Below, in pieces: positions 13,201 through 34,879 of a stretch of DNA of 64,000 nt. Both the position numbers and the translations under genes were made by a program. The DNA lies in the NCBI GenBank assembly GCA_963920705.1, contig OY987229.1, positions 21,891,728-21,955,727 on the forward strand, given 5' to 3'. The notes under the pieces are model-generated. The model saw only the letters and a program-made list of their open reading frames with translations, was not told where the DNA came from and searched no databases. Every line of letters starts with the position of its first letter. The stretch's first letter is position 1. This DNA is from Odiellus spinosus. Its lineage: Eukaryota > Arthropoda > Arachnida > Opiliones > Phalangiidae.

Positions 13201-13598
13201 AAATTTTGTAAGTATAAATATAAAATTATAATAAGTTTGTTGTCTAAAAGTCAATGTTTCGAAGTAACTTTTTTTAAAGAAATAGTTCTCACGTTTTTGT
13301 CCTAATTGACTGTTTTCTGAAAGTGCGGTTTTATAATAGGCTAAGCCATATGCTTAAATCTTTCGTTTTAATTCACAAATTAAGCTAGCAAAAGGTTTGC
13401 TTAGCAATATTGTATGAAAACCGCTCTTTTTTGGGAAACCACTCTTTGAAATTGTTATACTGGGATTAAAAATTACTCTGCCATTCGTGTTAAAACACTT
13501 TCAGGAATAAAACAGAAGAAATATCAAAATACTGCTCTACACAAGGCAAACTCTCGGCTGGAGAAGTAGTTGAGTTTTCCTTCGGAGGATCGTGTTAA
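7213..13598 (+). CDS. secreted pancreatic-type lipase, gene 1
   Basis: Neutral/pancreatic lipase family alpha/beta hydrolase, expected to hydrolyse acylglycerol or phospholipid esters outside the cell. Exons: 7213-7273, 9340-9611, 9813-9959, 10030-10141, 10302-10418, 10608-10745, 10821-11078, 11497-11647, 13010-13207, 13505-13598. All junctions are GT-AG and phases agree; the protein is 515 aa. A signal peptide ([13 protein letters not shown]...) comes first. The nucleophile motif [10 protein letters not shown] gives Ser176, GLDPAGP gives Asp200, and [10 protein letters not shown] gives His291; the Ser-Asp spacing of 24 equals that of pancreatic lipase, so the triad is complete. [11 protein letters not shown] and the Cys-rich loop-region residues are present. 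Exons 8-10 encode a C-terminal beta-rich, PLAT-like domain. Intron 1 holds two MITEs and intron 8 three. A second possible first exon lies at 9176-9227. An AATAAA follows the stop directly. The exact substrate is not readable from sequence. Confidence 0.93.
7470..7763. mobile_element. family-2 palindromic MITE, copy 1
   Basis: Element of 294 bp in intron 1 of lipase gene 1. The ends are inverted repeats (GCAAGGAGGATCAGAGAAGG and complement), and the imperfect inverted similarity extends inward to TGTTGTCACGTGG in both arms. Flanked by TAAAA at 7465-7469 and 7764-7768. Clearly more GC-rich than its surroundings. Confidence 0.88.
8393..8729 (-). mobile_element. family-1 palindromic MITE, copy 2
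   Basis: Copy in reverse orientation relative to copy 1, in intron 1 of lipase gene 1. Perfect 7-bp target-site duplication AAATTAC at 8386-8392 and 8730-8736. The right terminus has CTACTTCTG in place of CGGCTTCTG. Lies beside a copy of the older dispersed repeat (8737-8870). Confidence 0.92.
9176..9227 (+). CDS. possible alternative first exon of lipase gene 1
   Basis: ATG followed by a hydrophobic signal-like peptide, [18 protein letters not shown], ending at a good donor (G|GTAAGG) in phase 1. It can join the exon at 9340 in frame, exactly as the 7213 exon does, giving a 512-aa protein. A TATAAAG lies near 8993. The second lipase gene has no counterpart. It may be an alternative start with its own promoter, the real first exon, or a relic. 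Confidence 0.55.
11753..12041. mobile_element. family-2 palindromic MITE, copy 2
   Basis: 289-bp relative of the element at 7470, in intron 8 of lipase gene 1, with ends GCAAGAAGGATCAGATAAGG and complement. Flanked by TTAAA at 11748-11752 and 12042-12046. Its right duplication coincides with the left TTAA of a family-4 element, so it inserted into that element's edge. Confidence 0.87.
12046..12200 (+). mobile_element. family-4 TTAA MITE, copy 1
   Basis: 155-bp element with ends AGGGACTATCTGCGA and complement-like GCAGATAGGGCC, bounded by TTAA at 12042-12045 and 12201-12204. An equally long copy is at 17481 and a shortened reverse copy at 19154. Confidence 0.8.
12478..12815 (-). mobile_element. 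family-1 palindromic MITE, copy 3
   Basis: Reverse-orientation copy in intron 8 of lipase gene 1. Perfect 7-bp duplication GTAAGCC at 12471-12477 and 12816-12822. Confidence 0.92.
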
Positions 13599-14013
13599 TA
13601 AAATATCGTTTATTCTAATATAAACTGTTAAATTGTGTAACTTGGAAAGTTTATTGAGCATGAAATAAAAAAAAGCTAATGTATATTAACGGGGAATATG
13701 AAACCCTCTTGGACAAACACATATTTCTTCAATGAAGTTTGATAGGAAACTGATCCGTAAACGGTTTTGAGAAATCGATTCGAAAGGATTCAAGAAAAAC
13801 GATTACAGAGATACGTTTTGAAACAGTTCTAATCTACTCCAAGGCCTAAAATGAACTCAAATATACGATCAAATCATTTTGATCAGCCCTTTTCGAATAG
13901 GGGTTTAAAAATTTGTAAAGTTATCTAGCTACAGTGCTAGACTTCTAGCATCGTCCCCTTCTGATCTTTAAAATGTGTTAAACATTTTCGAAACTCGTGT
14001 AATGGAATGGTTG

Positions 14014-14025
14014 TCACCAAGGTGA
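14014..14025. promoter_or_regulatory. palindromic upstream element of lipase gene 2
   Basis: TCACCAAGGTGA followed by ACTTACGATGACA; counterpart of the element at 7030, at 171 bp from the ATG compared with 183 bp in gene 1. Confidence 0.5.
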
Positions 14026-14136
14026 ACTTACGATGACATTAGAATGGAGATAGAAAGGTATATAGAACTTATTCAAAAAAATTCACCTTAATCCTTCACT
14101 TGTATGAGTAGTTTACGAGAAAGCACCGAATTAACG

Positions 14137-14144
14137 TATAAAAA
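14137..14144 (+). promoter_or_regulatory. TATA box of lipase gene 2
   Basis: TATAAAAA 48 bp ahead of the ATG at 14185, with the leader ATTCATAATCATAACAGTGA shared with gene 1. Confidence 0.75.
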
Positions 14145-14184
14145 GACGCGTTAAACGGATTCATAATCATAACAGTGATAAACG

Positions 14185-17100
14185 ATGAAATTACACGTAT
14201 TGGTTGGGTTTATCTCCATTTCTTGTCCATTTGGAAACGCTACTCGTAAGTTGAATTTTTTGTAGCTTTTATTTTAGCTTTGGGATCAACATAAAATGGC
14301 CAGGAACTTTTCGTCAATGAAATTTAAACAAAATTTAAAAAATCCAAGTTATAGTACAGGTCCAGATTTACTAATTCCAATATTCTGGTACATAGTTTCC
14401 CTCTTCCCCGCCATTATAAGTTGAAACTACGTGATTACATGGGTGTTTGAGTCCTTCAACCATTAACAATCTCTATATTGCCCATATTTCACTAGATTTT
14501 TACTCTTGTTTTAATTACTTAAATTTATACGTATATTACCTAGTCAAGTTAATCATTTGACTACCATTGTGTAACCTTAACCCGTAGGTAACAAGAGCTG
14601 TAAGGTCCGTGGACCCTATCTTTTTTCCAAAGAACACCGGAACAAAAATAATATTAATAATAACTTTTAAATTTATATTTTTTTACCCAGTGAATAAGTG
14701 TATACCAGATCTTGGATGTTTCAATTCCGGCGGCGATTTTTACGATCCAATTAAACGTCCATTCGTTGTTGTTCCGAGTGATCGCGATAAAATAAATACC
14801 ACATGTCGTCTATACACCAGAAACAATCCGACCAACGCCACTTATCTTAACAACATGGATCCAAATTTCAATTTTAACTGGACAACTTTTAACCCCGTAG
14901 ATAAAACTAAGATTATCATTCACGGATTCACGGAACAAGAAAGTGATTGGATGAGGGTAAATACTTTTACTATTCACGTGTCAAGTCAGCGTGATAGAAT
15001 GATGAGAGTTGGTATTCAATCGTTTTCTCGGAAAAAGGATTTGAAATTCGCGTTTTTTAATTTTGGATAAAATTGAATTATACAGAAAAGGGGAGTGGCC
15101 AATTATCACGAGTTATCTTTCGAGAAAAGCGCGCGAATTTCGATTACATTCGTTTTTACAAAAGCGCGCGAAAAATCACGTGATATTTCAGAATTTTTCC
15201 GAGTGGGGATCTATTTCAAATATCTCTATATCTATATCTATATATATATATATAATTGTTTGTCAGAGTATCAGAGACAACGTTCTTTGTACAATGAGTG
15301 CCAATATAATAACTGTTGACTGGAGTTCAGGAGCTGGTTTTCCATATACTCTTGCAGCGACAAACGCGCGGGTCGTAGGCGCTGAAATTGCCTTTTTGGT
15401 GAAAAAGTTGGTGGTACGTTTCCAATTCCAACAGTGTTACTCTGTGTATTTCACAAGCTCGATTTTAAAATATTATTCTTTAGAAGCAAACAGGCGCAAA
15501 TCTCGATCGTTTCCACATAATCGGATTCAGCTTGGGTGCCCATACTGCGGGATATGCCGGAGAAAGACTTAGAGGAGAAGTTCGACGCGTTACTGGTTAA
15601 AATTATAAGTTTGAAAGGATAATATCTAATATGAAAAGCAAACTTTTCAATACAAAGAAAACCGTTTGGCATTTATTATTAGGAAATTAATATGTAAACT
15701 TATTAGCGTTAATGTACGATAAAAAAATGACTTGAGTGTCGCCATTATACGATATAGACGTACAAGGTACCATTTCTGCCAATAATATTGATTACCAAAA
15801 TTCAGTAGACACGTTAGCGTCTAATGTTATGGGCCGATCCTCGTGTGTAATGCAATTCTCCTAAAAAAATGGCCCTTAAGCCAATATAATTGCTCCCTTT
15901 TTCCCATTGAAATTTATGGAGGCCATGGCACTATCTAATAACGCGAGCCTTAGCCGAGCAGGACGGTAGCCAATCTCCAAACTATAAAAACACAACTTGC
16001 CATTCAAATGATAGATTAGTGAAAGGTTTTTAAAATTAACAAAATATCTGTTGCATGTGAGATACAATTAGCTTTACCACAAGATTATGTTTCCCCATTT
16101 CACTGTCCGGGACCATTATATTTTAGTATTATGGAAACCAAATGACTTAGGCCTTTTTGGTTTAACTTACGTTCACAGCCACACTTACTTTAATTTTTAT
16201 TCGTTTAGGACTCGATCCCGCTGGACCTTTGTTCGAGGACATGGGTACGAGTGTTAGGCTCGATCCATCCGACGCTAAATTTGTCGATACCATTCATACC
16301 GATGCCAAGAATCTTTTCCATTTGAGTAAGAAACGAACGATTGCGTGTCAGTCCATATAATCTTTGAACGAGTTTTGGCATGTGGAGAGGATATGAATTT
16401 GATCCTAAAAGCTTGAGAACATCCAAATTCCAATGGGCTTCCGACCATAGCATGAATTTTCCTTTGAAAGGTTTACCCTAAGCTTGAACGCGAGTCTTAT
16501 AATGATTTCCATAAATATTTGACTAATTTCTATCGGTTAAGGTTTTGGAACTCATCAATCTATGGGCCATGTTGACTTTTATCCAAATGGAGGGCACGAT
16601 CAACCAGGCTGTCCTCAAAGTCAACCTGAAAAACTAAAAGCCATTACGATCGATGTACTGGTTAAAGGATTGGATACGGGTGAGTGTACTTGTGATTAGA
16701 ACAATAAGTTAATTACAATTACACCTAATTTGTATAAATCGCTACTATGCTCAGCCAAGGACGAATTGCTTTGTCGACACCGTAGGGCGTACTATTTATT
16801 CATTGATTCATTAGAGAGAGAATGCAACCTAACAACAAGTGATTTTTCATCGATTAATTATGGTTTAAATAGGCTTAATCCACTAGTGAAAAAATTTACG
16901 AACAAATATTAAACTAGAAATAAATTTAAAACTTACCCGGAAAATAGGCTTAGCGGGATTCATGTATAAGGTCTAGCGACCAATCGAACGCGATTGCAAG
17001 TCTCGTGGAGATCTCAAGAACGACGGGCCCTCGCTCATTGGTCGCTAGCCTTTACACGTATGCGATTCAGGATCTCCATGAATCCTGCTAAGCCTTTTTT

Positions 17101-18993
17101 TAAAATAGTTTAAAATTTGTTTTGTAAACTTTTTATTTGTTGATCAGGCCTTATTTAAACGATAAGTAATCAATAAAAAAATCACTTGTTATTAGGTTCC
17201 AGTCTCTCTTCAAGGAACAAAGAGGCAGAAGTTGGTTTTCCTTGCAAGAACAATGACGATTTCCAGAAAGGTAATTGCGCCACCTGCGGGAAAAACGGTG
17301 AACTATGTGGCATTATTGGAATGGAAGCCGACAGATATAAATCAATCACAGCGGCCTTAGGTGGTGTCAAGTTGTACCTAAAAACCGGAGCGGAATCTCC
17401 ATTCTTTCGTAAGTCCTACACTTCAAACCGGGTCGACTCTACTCAGTAAGCGCGACACCTAGCAAATAAGTACAACTTAAAGGGACTATCTGCGATTTTC
17501 AAATTCCCTTTAAAGTCGCATTATTTTCTAACTTAGCAGACGACGTTGTACAAAACAAACTGTACAGTCAAAGCTAGGCTGCGTGCGTAAGGGAAGAGCA
17601 TTTTAAAGGGGCAAGTTTCAGAGCAGATGGGGCCTTTAACTGGCTTCAAATTGTCGCATTTATGATAGAACCTTTAAACCTTTTTCTCTGGTTCGATATA
17701 AACCCGTTTTTTCTTCACAATAAAGAATACCACTACCAAATTACGTTGAATACCGCTAACGAATCTGATACTGGTACAGGAATCTACATATTTGATAAAA
17801 CTGTTAGTTTCGGTGGAGTTAACGCTACTCTTGTTGGTGAAAATGGGGAAACTGAAAACGTTCAACTAACATCCAGGTATTGATGAATAGTTATACAAAT
17901 AGACATATCTTTCCCGCGCCCAACCATTCGTACATTCCTTATGATGATTCGTATGAAAAGGGGATAAATGAAAAGGGTACCACTTGTATTATCGCTCTAA
18001 TCAGAAGCCGATGAAACCCTCCTTTGAAGTCTACTACTCTAATGTTCCATATAGTGCGCCTCTCTGTATGGGTAAAATTCACAATTTTACGAGATCGGAG
18101 GGGTCCTACTTCATACCCCCCTGTCTACGGAAAATTGGAAATTATCTCTCTCCACAAACGCCAACGTTTTTTTGACGAACTCCAAGGCTGCTAGAGATAT
18201 TCGCTGACGAACTCCCGCTCTGAAAATATCTACCGTTAGGAGGCGTACGAATCGCGCTTTTTGAAACTAACCCATACAGAGAGGGGTAGACAAGGACCCG
18301 GGAGTAATAGACTTCAAAGGAGGGTTTCATCAGCTTCTGGTTTGCCCTATTTGATTTGAAGATTAGCATTTTTCACACATTAGTAATTTAAATTCCTAGG
18401 AATGAAGTATTTGAAGAAAAAACGAATTATAAATTCCTGGTTACCTCGAGTAAAAATCTTGGTATTTTGAAATCGATTTCATTAACTTTCAACAAAGCCA
18501 ATCCATTAGAAAGTTTGATTAGATTAAATAGGGGGAATGTTCGAGATGAATTGATTCTCAAGAAGGTTCAAGCCGTAGCCATGGGAAGACTAAAAATTTT
18601 GTAAGTATAAATAAAAAATTATAATAAATTTGTTGTCTAAAAGTCAATGTTTCGAAGTAACTTTTTTTAAAGAAATAGTTTTCACTTTTTTGTCCTAATT
18701 GACTGTTTTCTGAAAGTGCGGTTTTATAATAGGCTAAGCCATATGCTTAAATCTTTCGTTTTAATTCATAAATTAAGCTAGCAAAAGGTTTGCTTAGCAA
18801 TATTGTATGAAAACCGCTCTTTTTGGGAAACCACTCTTCATGGAAAAAGCTATACTGGGATTAAAAATTACTCTGCCATTCGTGTTAAAACACTTTCAGG
18901 AATAAAACAGAAGAAATATCAAAATACTGCTCTACACAAGGCACACTCTCGGCTGGAGAAGTAGTTGAGTTTTCCTTCGGAGGATCGTGTTAA
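14185..18993 (+). CDS. secreted pancreatic-type lipase, gene 2, with a MITE in exon 7
   Basis: Tandem paralogue of the gene at 7213. Exons: 14185-14245, 14691-14956, 15267-15413, 15484-15595, 16209-16325, 16542-16679, 16755-16838, 17196-17408, 17726-17876, 18400-18600, 18900-18993. A signal peptide ([12 protein letters not shown]...) comes first. The catalytic set is Ser174 ([10 protein letters not shown]), Asp198 (GLDPAGP) and His289 ([10 protein letters not shown]), so it looks functional. Exon 7 of gene 1 is split here by a TTAA-type element (16815-17209). If the element is removed using GT at 16839 and AG at 17194-17195, the frame is kept and the protein is 527 aa; if not, translation stops at 16910-16912, soon after the His. 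Exon 4 and intron 5 are nearly identical to gene 1 while exon 2 is clearly diverged, suggesting gene conversion. An AATAAA follows the stop. Confidence 0.88.
15797..15848 (+). repeat. short dispersed repeat
   Basis: ATTCAGTAGACACGTTAGCG and the following AATGTTATGGGCC recur at about 19893-19943. Lies in intron 4 of lipase gene 2. Function unknown. Confidence 0.6.
16815..17209. mobile_element. family-3 TTAA MITE inserted in a lipase exon
   Basis: Palindromic element related to those at 49388 and 52582. Terminal inverted parts read GAGAATGCAACCTAACAACA and complement. The centre is a long hairpin with TAAGGTCTAGCGACCAAT and its complement. Compared with gene 1 (CATTAAAGAAC), the flanks are CATTAG and TCAAGGAAC, so the target was TTAA, duplicated and then mutated to TTAG (16811-16814) and TCAA (17210-17213). 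Confidence 0.85.
17481..17635 (+). mobile_element. family-4 TTAA MITE, copy 2
   Basis: 155-bp element in the intron before lipase gene 2 exon 17726-17876, bounded by TTAA at 17477-17480 and 17636-17639. Ends AGGGACTATCTGCGA and GCAGATGGGGCC. Confidence 0.82.
18002..18339 (+). mobile_element. family-1 palindromic MITE, copy 4
   Basis: Copy in the intron before exon 18400-18600 of lipase gene 2. The termini are intact (CAGAAGCCGATG, complement CAGCTTCTG) but the two flanks (CTCTAAT and GTTTGCC) do not match. The right flank is homologous to gene 1 sequence 12957 onward, so one flank was probably deleted or recombined after insertion. Confidence 0.85.
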
Positions 18994-19153
18994 TAAAATA
19001 TCGTTTATTCTAATATAAACTGTTAAATTGTGTAACTTGGAAAGTTTATTGAGCACGAAATAAAAAAGCTTTCATAGAGTAGAAATCCTTGCACGGTTTT
19101 ACATTTAACGGGGAATATGAAACCCTCTCGAACAAATACATATTCCTCCTTAA

Positions 19154-19278
19154 AGACCCTATCTGCTCTGAAATTTGCCCTTTTACATTGATCTGCCCTT
19201 ATGCACGCAGCACACAGCCTAGCTTTGATTGTACAATTTTGTCTCCTAACCAGAAGTTAAAAATCGCAGTTAGTCGCT
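19154..19278 (-). mobile_element. family-4 TTAA MITE, copy 3, shortened
   Basis: Reverse-orientation, internally deleted relative of the 155-bp elements, bounded by TTAA at 19150-19153 and 19279-19282; shares CAGCCTAGCTTTGA and TCTGAAATTTGCCC with them. Confidence 0.7.
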
Positions 19279-21076
19279 TTAACCAGTAGATATAGTTTTA
19301 TATTGAAATTTAAAAGCGGCATATAATTCCCTATGCCATTGTATATATTATTGTAATTTGGGAACACATGGGAAACTCTTGGGTTTCACTTTATATATCT
19401 TAACGATTCTCTTCGAGCTTATGGTAGACGATGTTTTGTTTAAAAGATGAAAAAAATCATGGCTCTGTCTCGTAAAATTTCGCGGGGAACTTACGAAAAT
19501 AGAAATTTCCCAATTATATGGGTCTGTGCGACACAGACGCATATAATTTTTCGAACGCGTCTGTGAGGGCATCCGAATTTAACTCCTTTCCCGAATGGCT
19601 AAGCGCGTTTCACGCATGTGGGATTGAAAAAACAAGTTGGGGAAAAACATTAATAACTCGTTTAAAAACAAGTTGGGAAACCCAAATATTACCTCTCCTC
19701 GTACTAAATTTAAAGCTAAAAAAGACGAAAACTAATAAAACCATGTAAACTATGTTAAGTAAAAGGGACCTACACGGGCATTGTTTAGTACTCCCATTGA
19801 AAGTTCTGAAGAAGTCATTCAGATTCACTTTCTAAAGCAATATTACATAAATCGCACCATTTCCCACGTTTTGTTGCGTACCAGGTTTCTATTCAGTAGA
19901 CGCGTTAGCGTTCAATGTTATGGGCCTATCGTCGTGTTTAATTTTTCAAGGCCATATCTAAAAGTAATTAAGAAAGGGCTTGCGACGTGATATGTATTGT
20001 ATGTGCTCCAAACCTTGCTAAGCTTTAAATATACACTAAAACATAGAGCTTTATATATTACCAAGAATAGATTTAACGCAAGATGGTACCTTCGTACAAT
20101 CGGGCGGAGCCTATGGGTGTCTTTCGCCGCGACTCCTGACGCGTGCGCAGGAAGCGGTTAACGGTTTTCTACGATAAGTGTGGGAATGAGAGCTTGCTGA
20201 CTGTCGCGGACCTCGAAAGCTCGTGATAGGGTGAAAAGCATAACTCATATAACGTCAAATCTAGCAAGCTCCTGTTTGTGACTAGCGTTATATTGGAGGT
20301 ATAGCGTACGTTTCAATATTCTTGATATTACCCTTTCGATAAAACCTAAAATTTAAAATTAGAAATAAGTGAAAAATACAATATAAATGGAACATAGGAA
20401 AATGTTTTAATAAATATGTTTGAGTCACAGTTGTTTAACAGAATTTTGCACCAGATTAAATTGAAAATCTTGAAATCTATTTGAATTAAATTTTTTTTTT
20501 GTAAAAAAAAGCGAACTTTTCAAACAAAACTATCCTGAATTCTTACCAGTACAGCTTATTTACGGGAATTCAAATATGATTAATGGGTGGATTTCATTTT
20601 CTTATATTACCAAGAGTTAAAAATTTTACATTATCTTTTTTTTTTCTTTTTCTTCAAAGAAAAAAAAATGGCCAGTTCAATATTGAACCAATAAACCTCA
20701 CTTAATTTTACCAAACAAAATTGAACGCAACGCAATTATTTTAAATACAGACTATTATTTTCCATACCTAATAAATTCATCCGCAGATACTGCGATATTT
20801 TAAATTAACATTCGAGGCTTATTTGATTTGTTTTTTTTTCTGAAAAAAAATCTTAATTATTACCAGAGATGATAAAAATTAAGCTAACTGACATTTCCTC
20901 TAGAGTTTGGTTTAATTAAGCGAGTTAAATATTTAAATAAGTTTTTATGACCAAATACAAAACCCAGCTCAAGTTACACTTTTTATAATTATTGATGTAA
21001 TTCACTAGGAGTAAACGATTGTAGCTCTCGTTTGATACAATCTTACGAGGTTTTTTTTTAATTTACCCAATTTGTT
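19279..21076. other. intergenic DNA between lipase gene 2 and the deubiquitinase
   Basis: No gene recognised. Holds a short dispersed repeat (19893-19943, shared with 15797) and a locally GC-richer stretch at about 20090-20240 of unknown nature. Low-complexity T/A runs lie near 20490, 20636 and 20831. Confidence 0.55.
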
Positions 21077-33282
<12,206 letters not shown>

Positions 33283-33813
33283 TTTAAGTTTAAACTCTAC
33301 GACCATAATGAACGCAGCCCGTGCTGCGGCTTTTGCCAGAATAATGACACAAAAATACTCGCAAGCCCCATGAGCGAAGGGTAGGAAATAAGCTGGAATC
33401 ATGAACGAAAAATAACACATGACTGTAGGGTAGAGATAAAGTTCAGTGACGAGTACCGAAGTAACCAGTAGACTAATGATTCATGTATTTTATCTGGAGA
33501 CTGTATCTCCAGTAGGCGTATCTGAACTTAACAAATGTTACAATGTATCTAACAGTTGATGTTTATGACTTTATGAACCTGTTTCTTCAGAAGTTCAGAT
33601 TTTTATTGACCCCTTCCACATGGGTGTAGTTGGTGTAGGTCAAAGGTCGTGGTCACGTGGTGCGTGGGAGTAATTATAGTCTGCTATAATTTACGAATGA
33701 AATAAATTGGTAATCAATAATATTGGCTGTTTCCCACACCGATATAATAAGAACAAGATACTTGAACCCTCAAATACCAAATACTTAGTAACTTATAGAA
33801 AAGATTAAATCAA
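33283..33813. promoter_or_regulatory. shared promoter region of the deubiquitinase and THAP genes
   Basis: The start codons of two divergent genes lie 531 bp apart. No clear TATA box. This is an inferred bidirectional promoter. Confidence 0.5.
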
Positions 33814-34563
33814 ATGGGCAAGTCCAAATGTAGCGTGAAAGCCTGTAAATCAAGCTATAAAACCAAACTGGGTTTCCACAAACTACCATCAAATCCTGTT
33901 TTCCGCGAATTGTGGATTGATATCATCTCCAAAGAAAATGGTGAACCATTTATCCCAAAGGAATGGTGTCTAATATGTACGAAACATTTTAAAGTGGAAG
34001 ATTTCAGCATCAGTACAAAGATAAAACGTTTATTGCCTTACGCAGTCCCATCAATTTTTGAAAATGGCAACTGCGCGTCAGTTCATTGTGACAGAAAAGC
34101 AAAGGAGTCTCTAGTATCTCTGAAAGACATCGAAGAATCTAATATTAAAACAGAAATTTACGATTGCTACGAAGAAAAAACGCCAGAAGAAATTATTATT
34201 ACAGATCCTAAGATGAATTTTCTACAAGACAACCAAGAACCTAATATTAAATCAGAAAATTACGATTGCTACAGACAAATAACACCCGAAGAAATTAGTC
34301 TTACAGATCCTAAGATAAATTTTCAACAAACTTTCGGTTTTAATTTCGATAAAACTCGCAACGTACCAATTCAAGTAGACTTTCAAGACATATTAAGGGA
34401 AAGGTTACAGTCAAATGAAAAACCTCATTATCTCTCGCTTGAGAAAAGACATTTAATTCAACAATTAGACATCTTATTAAAAGATAGAAATGACGGCGAT
34501 ATGGAGGCTGGTTTCATTATTGAACTTGTAAAAACTTACCAGACTAAAATAAATTCTAGTTAA
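33814..34563 (+). CDS. THAP-domain zinc-finger protein
   Basis: A single-exon gene of 249 aa. Residues 1-82 form a THAP DNA-binding domain: C2CH zinc ligands Cys6, Cys11, Cys55, His58, with Trp34, LPSNP at 24-28, and the closing AVPSIF box at 77-82. Residues 107-140 and 141-174 are a tandem duplication of a 34-residue unit, each holding NIK(T/S)E, YDCY, TPEEI and TDPK. IKTE and IKSE (Lys112, Lys146) fit the psi-K-x-E SUMO acceptor consensus. The C-terminal 60 residues are charged and probably helical (LEKRHLIQQLDILLKD) and could mediate dimerisation. THAP proteins are mostly chromatin-linked transcription regulators, and some derive from P-element transposases; no transposase domain is visible here. 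The target genes are unknown. Confidence 0.9.
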   Translation: MGKSKCSVKACKSSYKTKLGFHKLPSNPVFRELWIDIISKENGEPFIPKEWCLICTKHFKVEDFSISTKIKRLLPYAVPSIFENGNCASVHCDRKAKESLVSLKDIEESNIKTEIYDCYEEKTPEEIIITDPKMNFLQDNQEPNIKSENYDCYRQITPEEISLTDPKINFQQTFGFNFDKTRNVPIQVDFQDILRERLQSNEKPHYLSLEKRHLIQQLDILLKDRNDGDMEAGFIIELVKTYQTKINSS

Positions 34564-34879
34564 CCTTGTTTCTTAATTATACGAAGTGTTTCTTACATCA
34601 AGATTTACGTATCTAAGAACATGGGAGGAAATTATTCTTATCACATTGTCACACGATTTAGTAGGCAACTTTTTTGTACACTTAATTCTAGTATCTACCC
34701 AGGTCATGAACATATAAGAAAATTAGTCTATGAAAGGTTAGAATTGCGGGAAAAACTCCGTAAACATGATGTCACGGAAGAAATGGAACTATAGTCATTA
34801 GGCCAACGAAAACAGAACAGAGTCAAAGTTTAAAACAGTTAAATATAACCAATTTTTTTTAATTACGGCTGTGATACCT
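34564..34879. other. convergent 3' region of THAP and TSR1 genes
   Basis: Only 316 bp separate the two stop codons. Probably filled by both 3' UTRs. No repeat seen. Confidence 0.6.

Noticed and set aside
33814..34563. THAP gene as source of the transposase for family-1 elements
   Set aside because: THAP domains occur in P-type transposases, but this protein is 249 aa with no catalytic domain and no family-1 ends around it.
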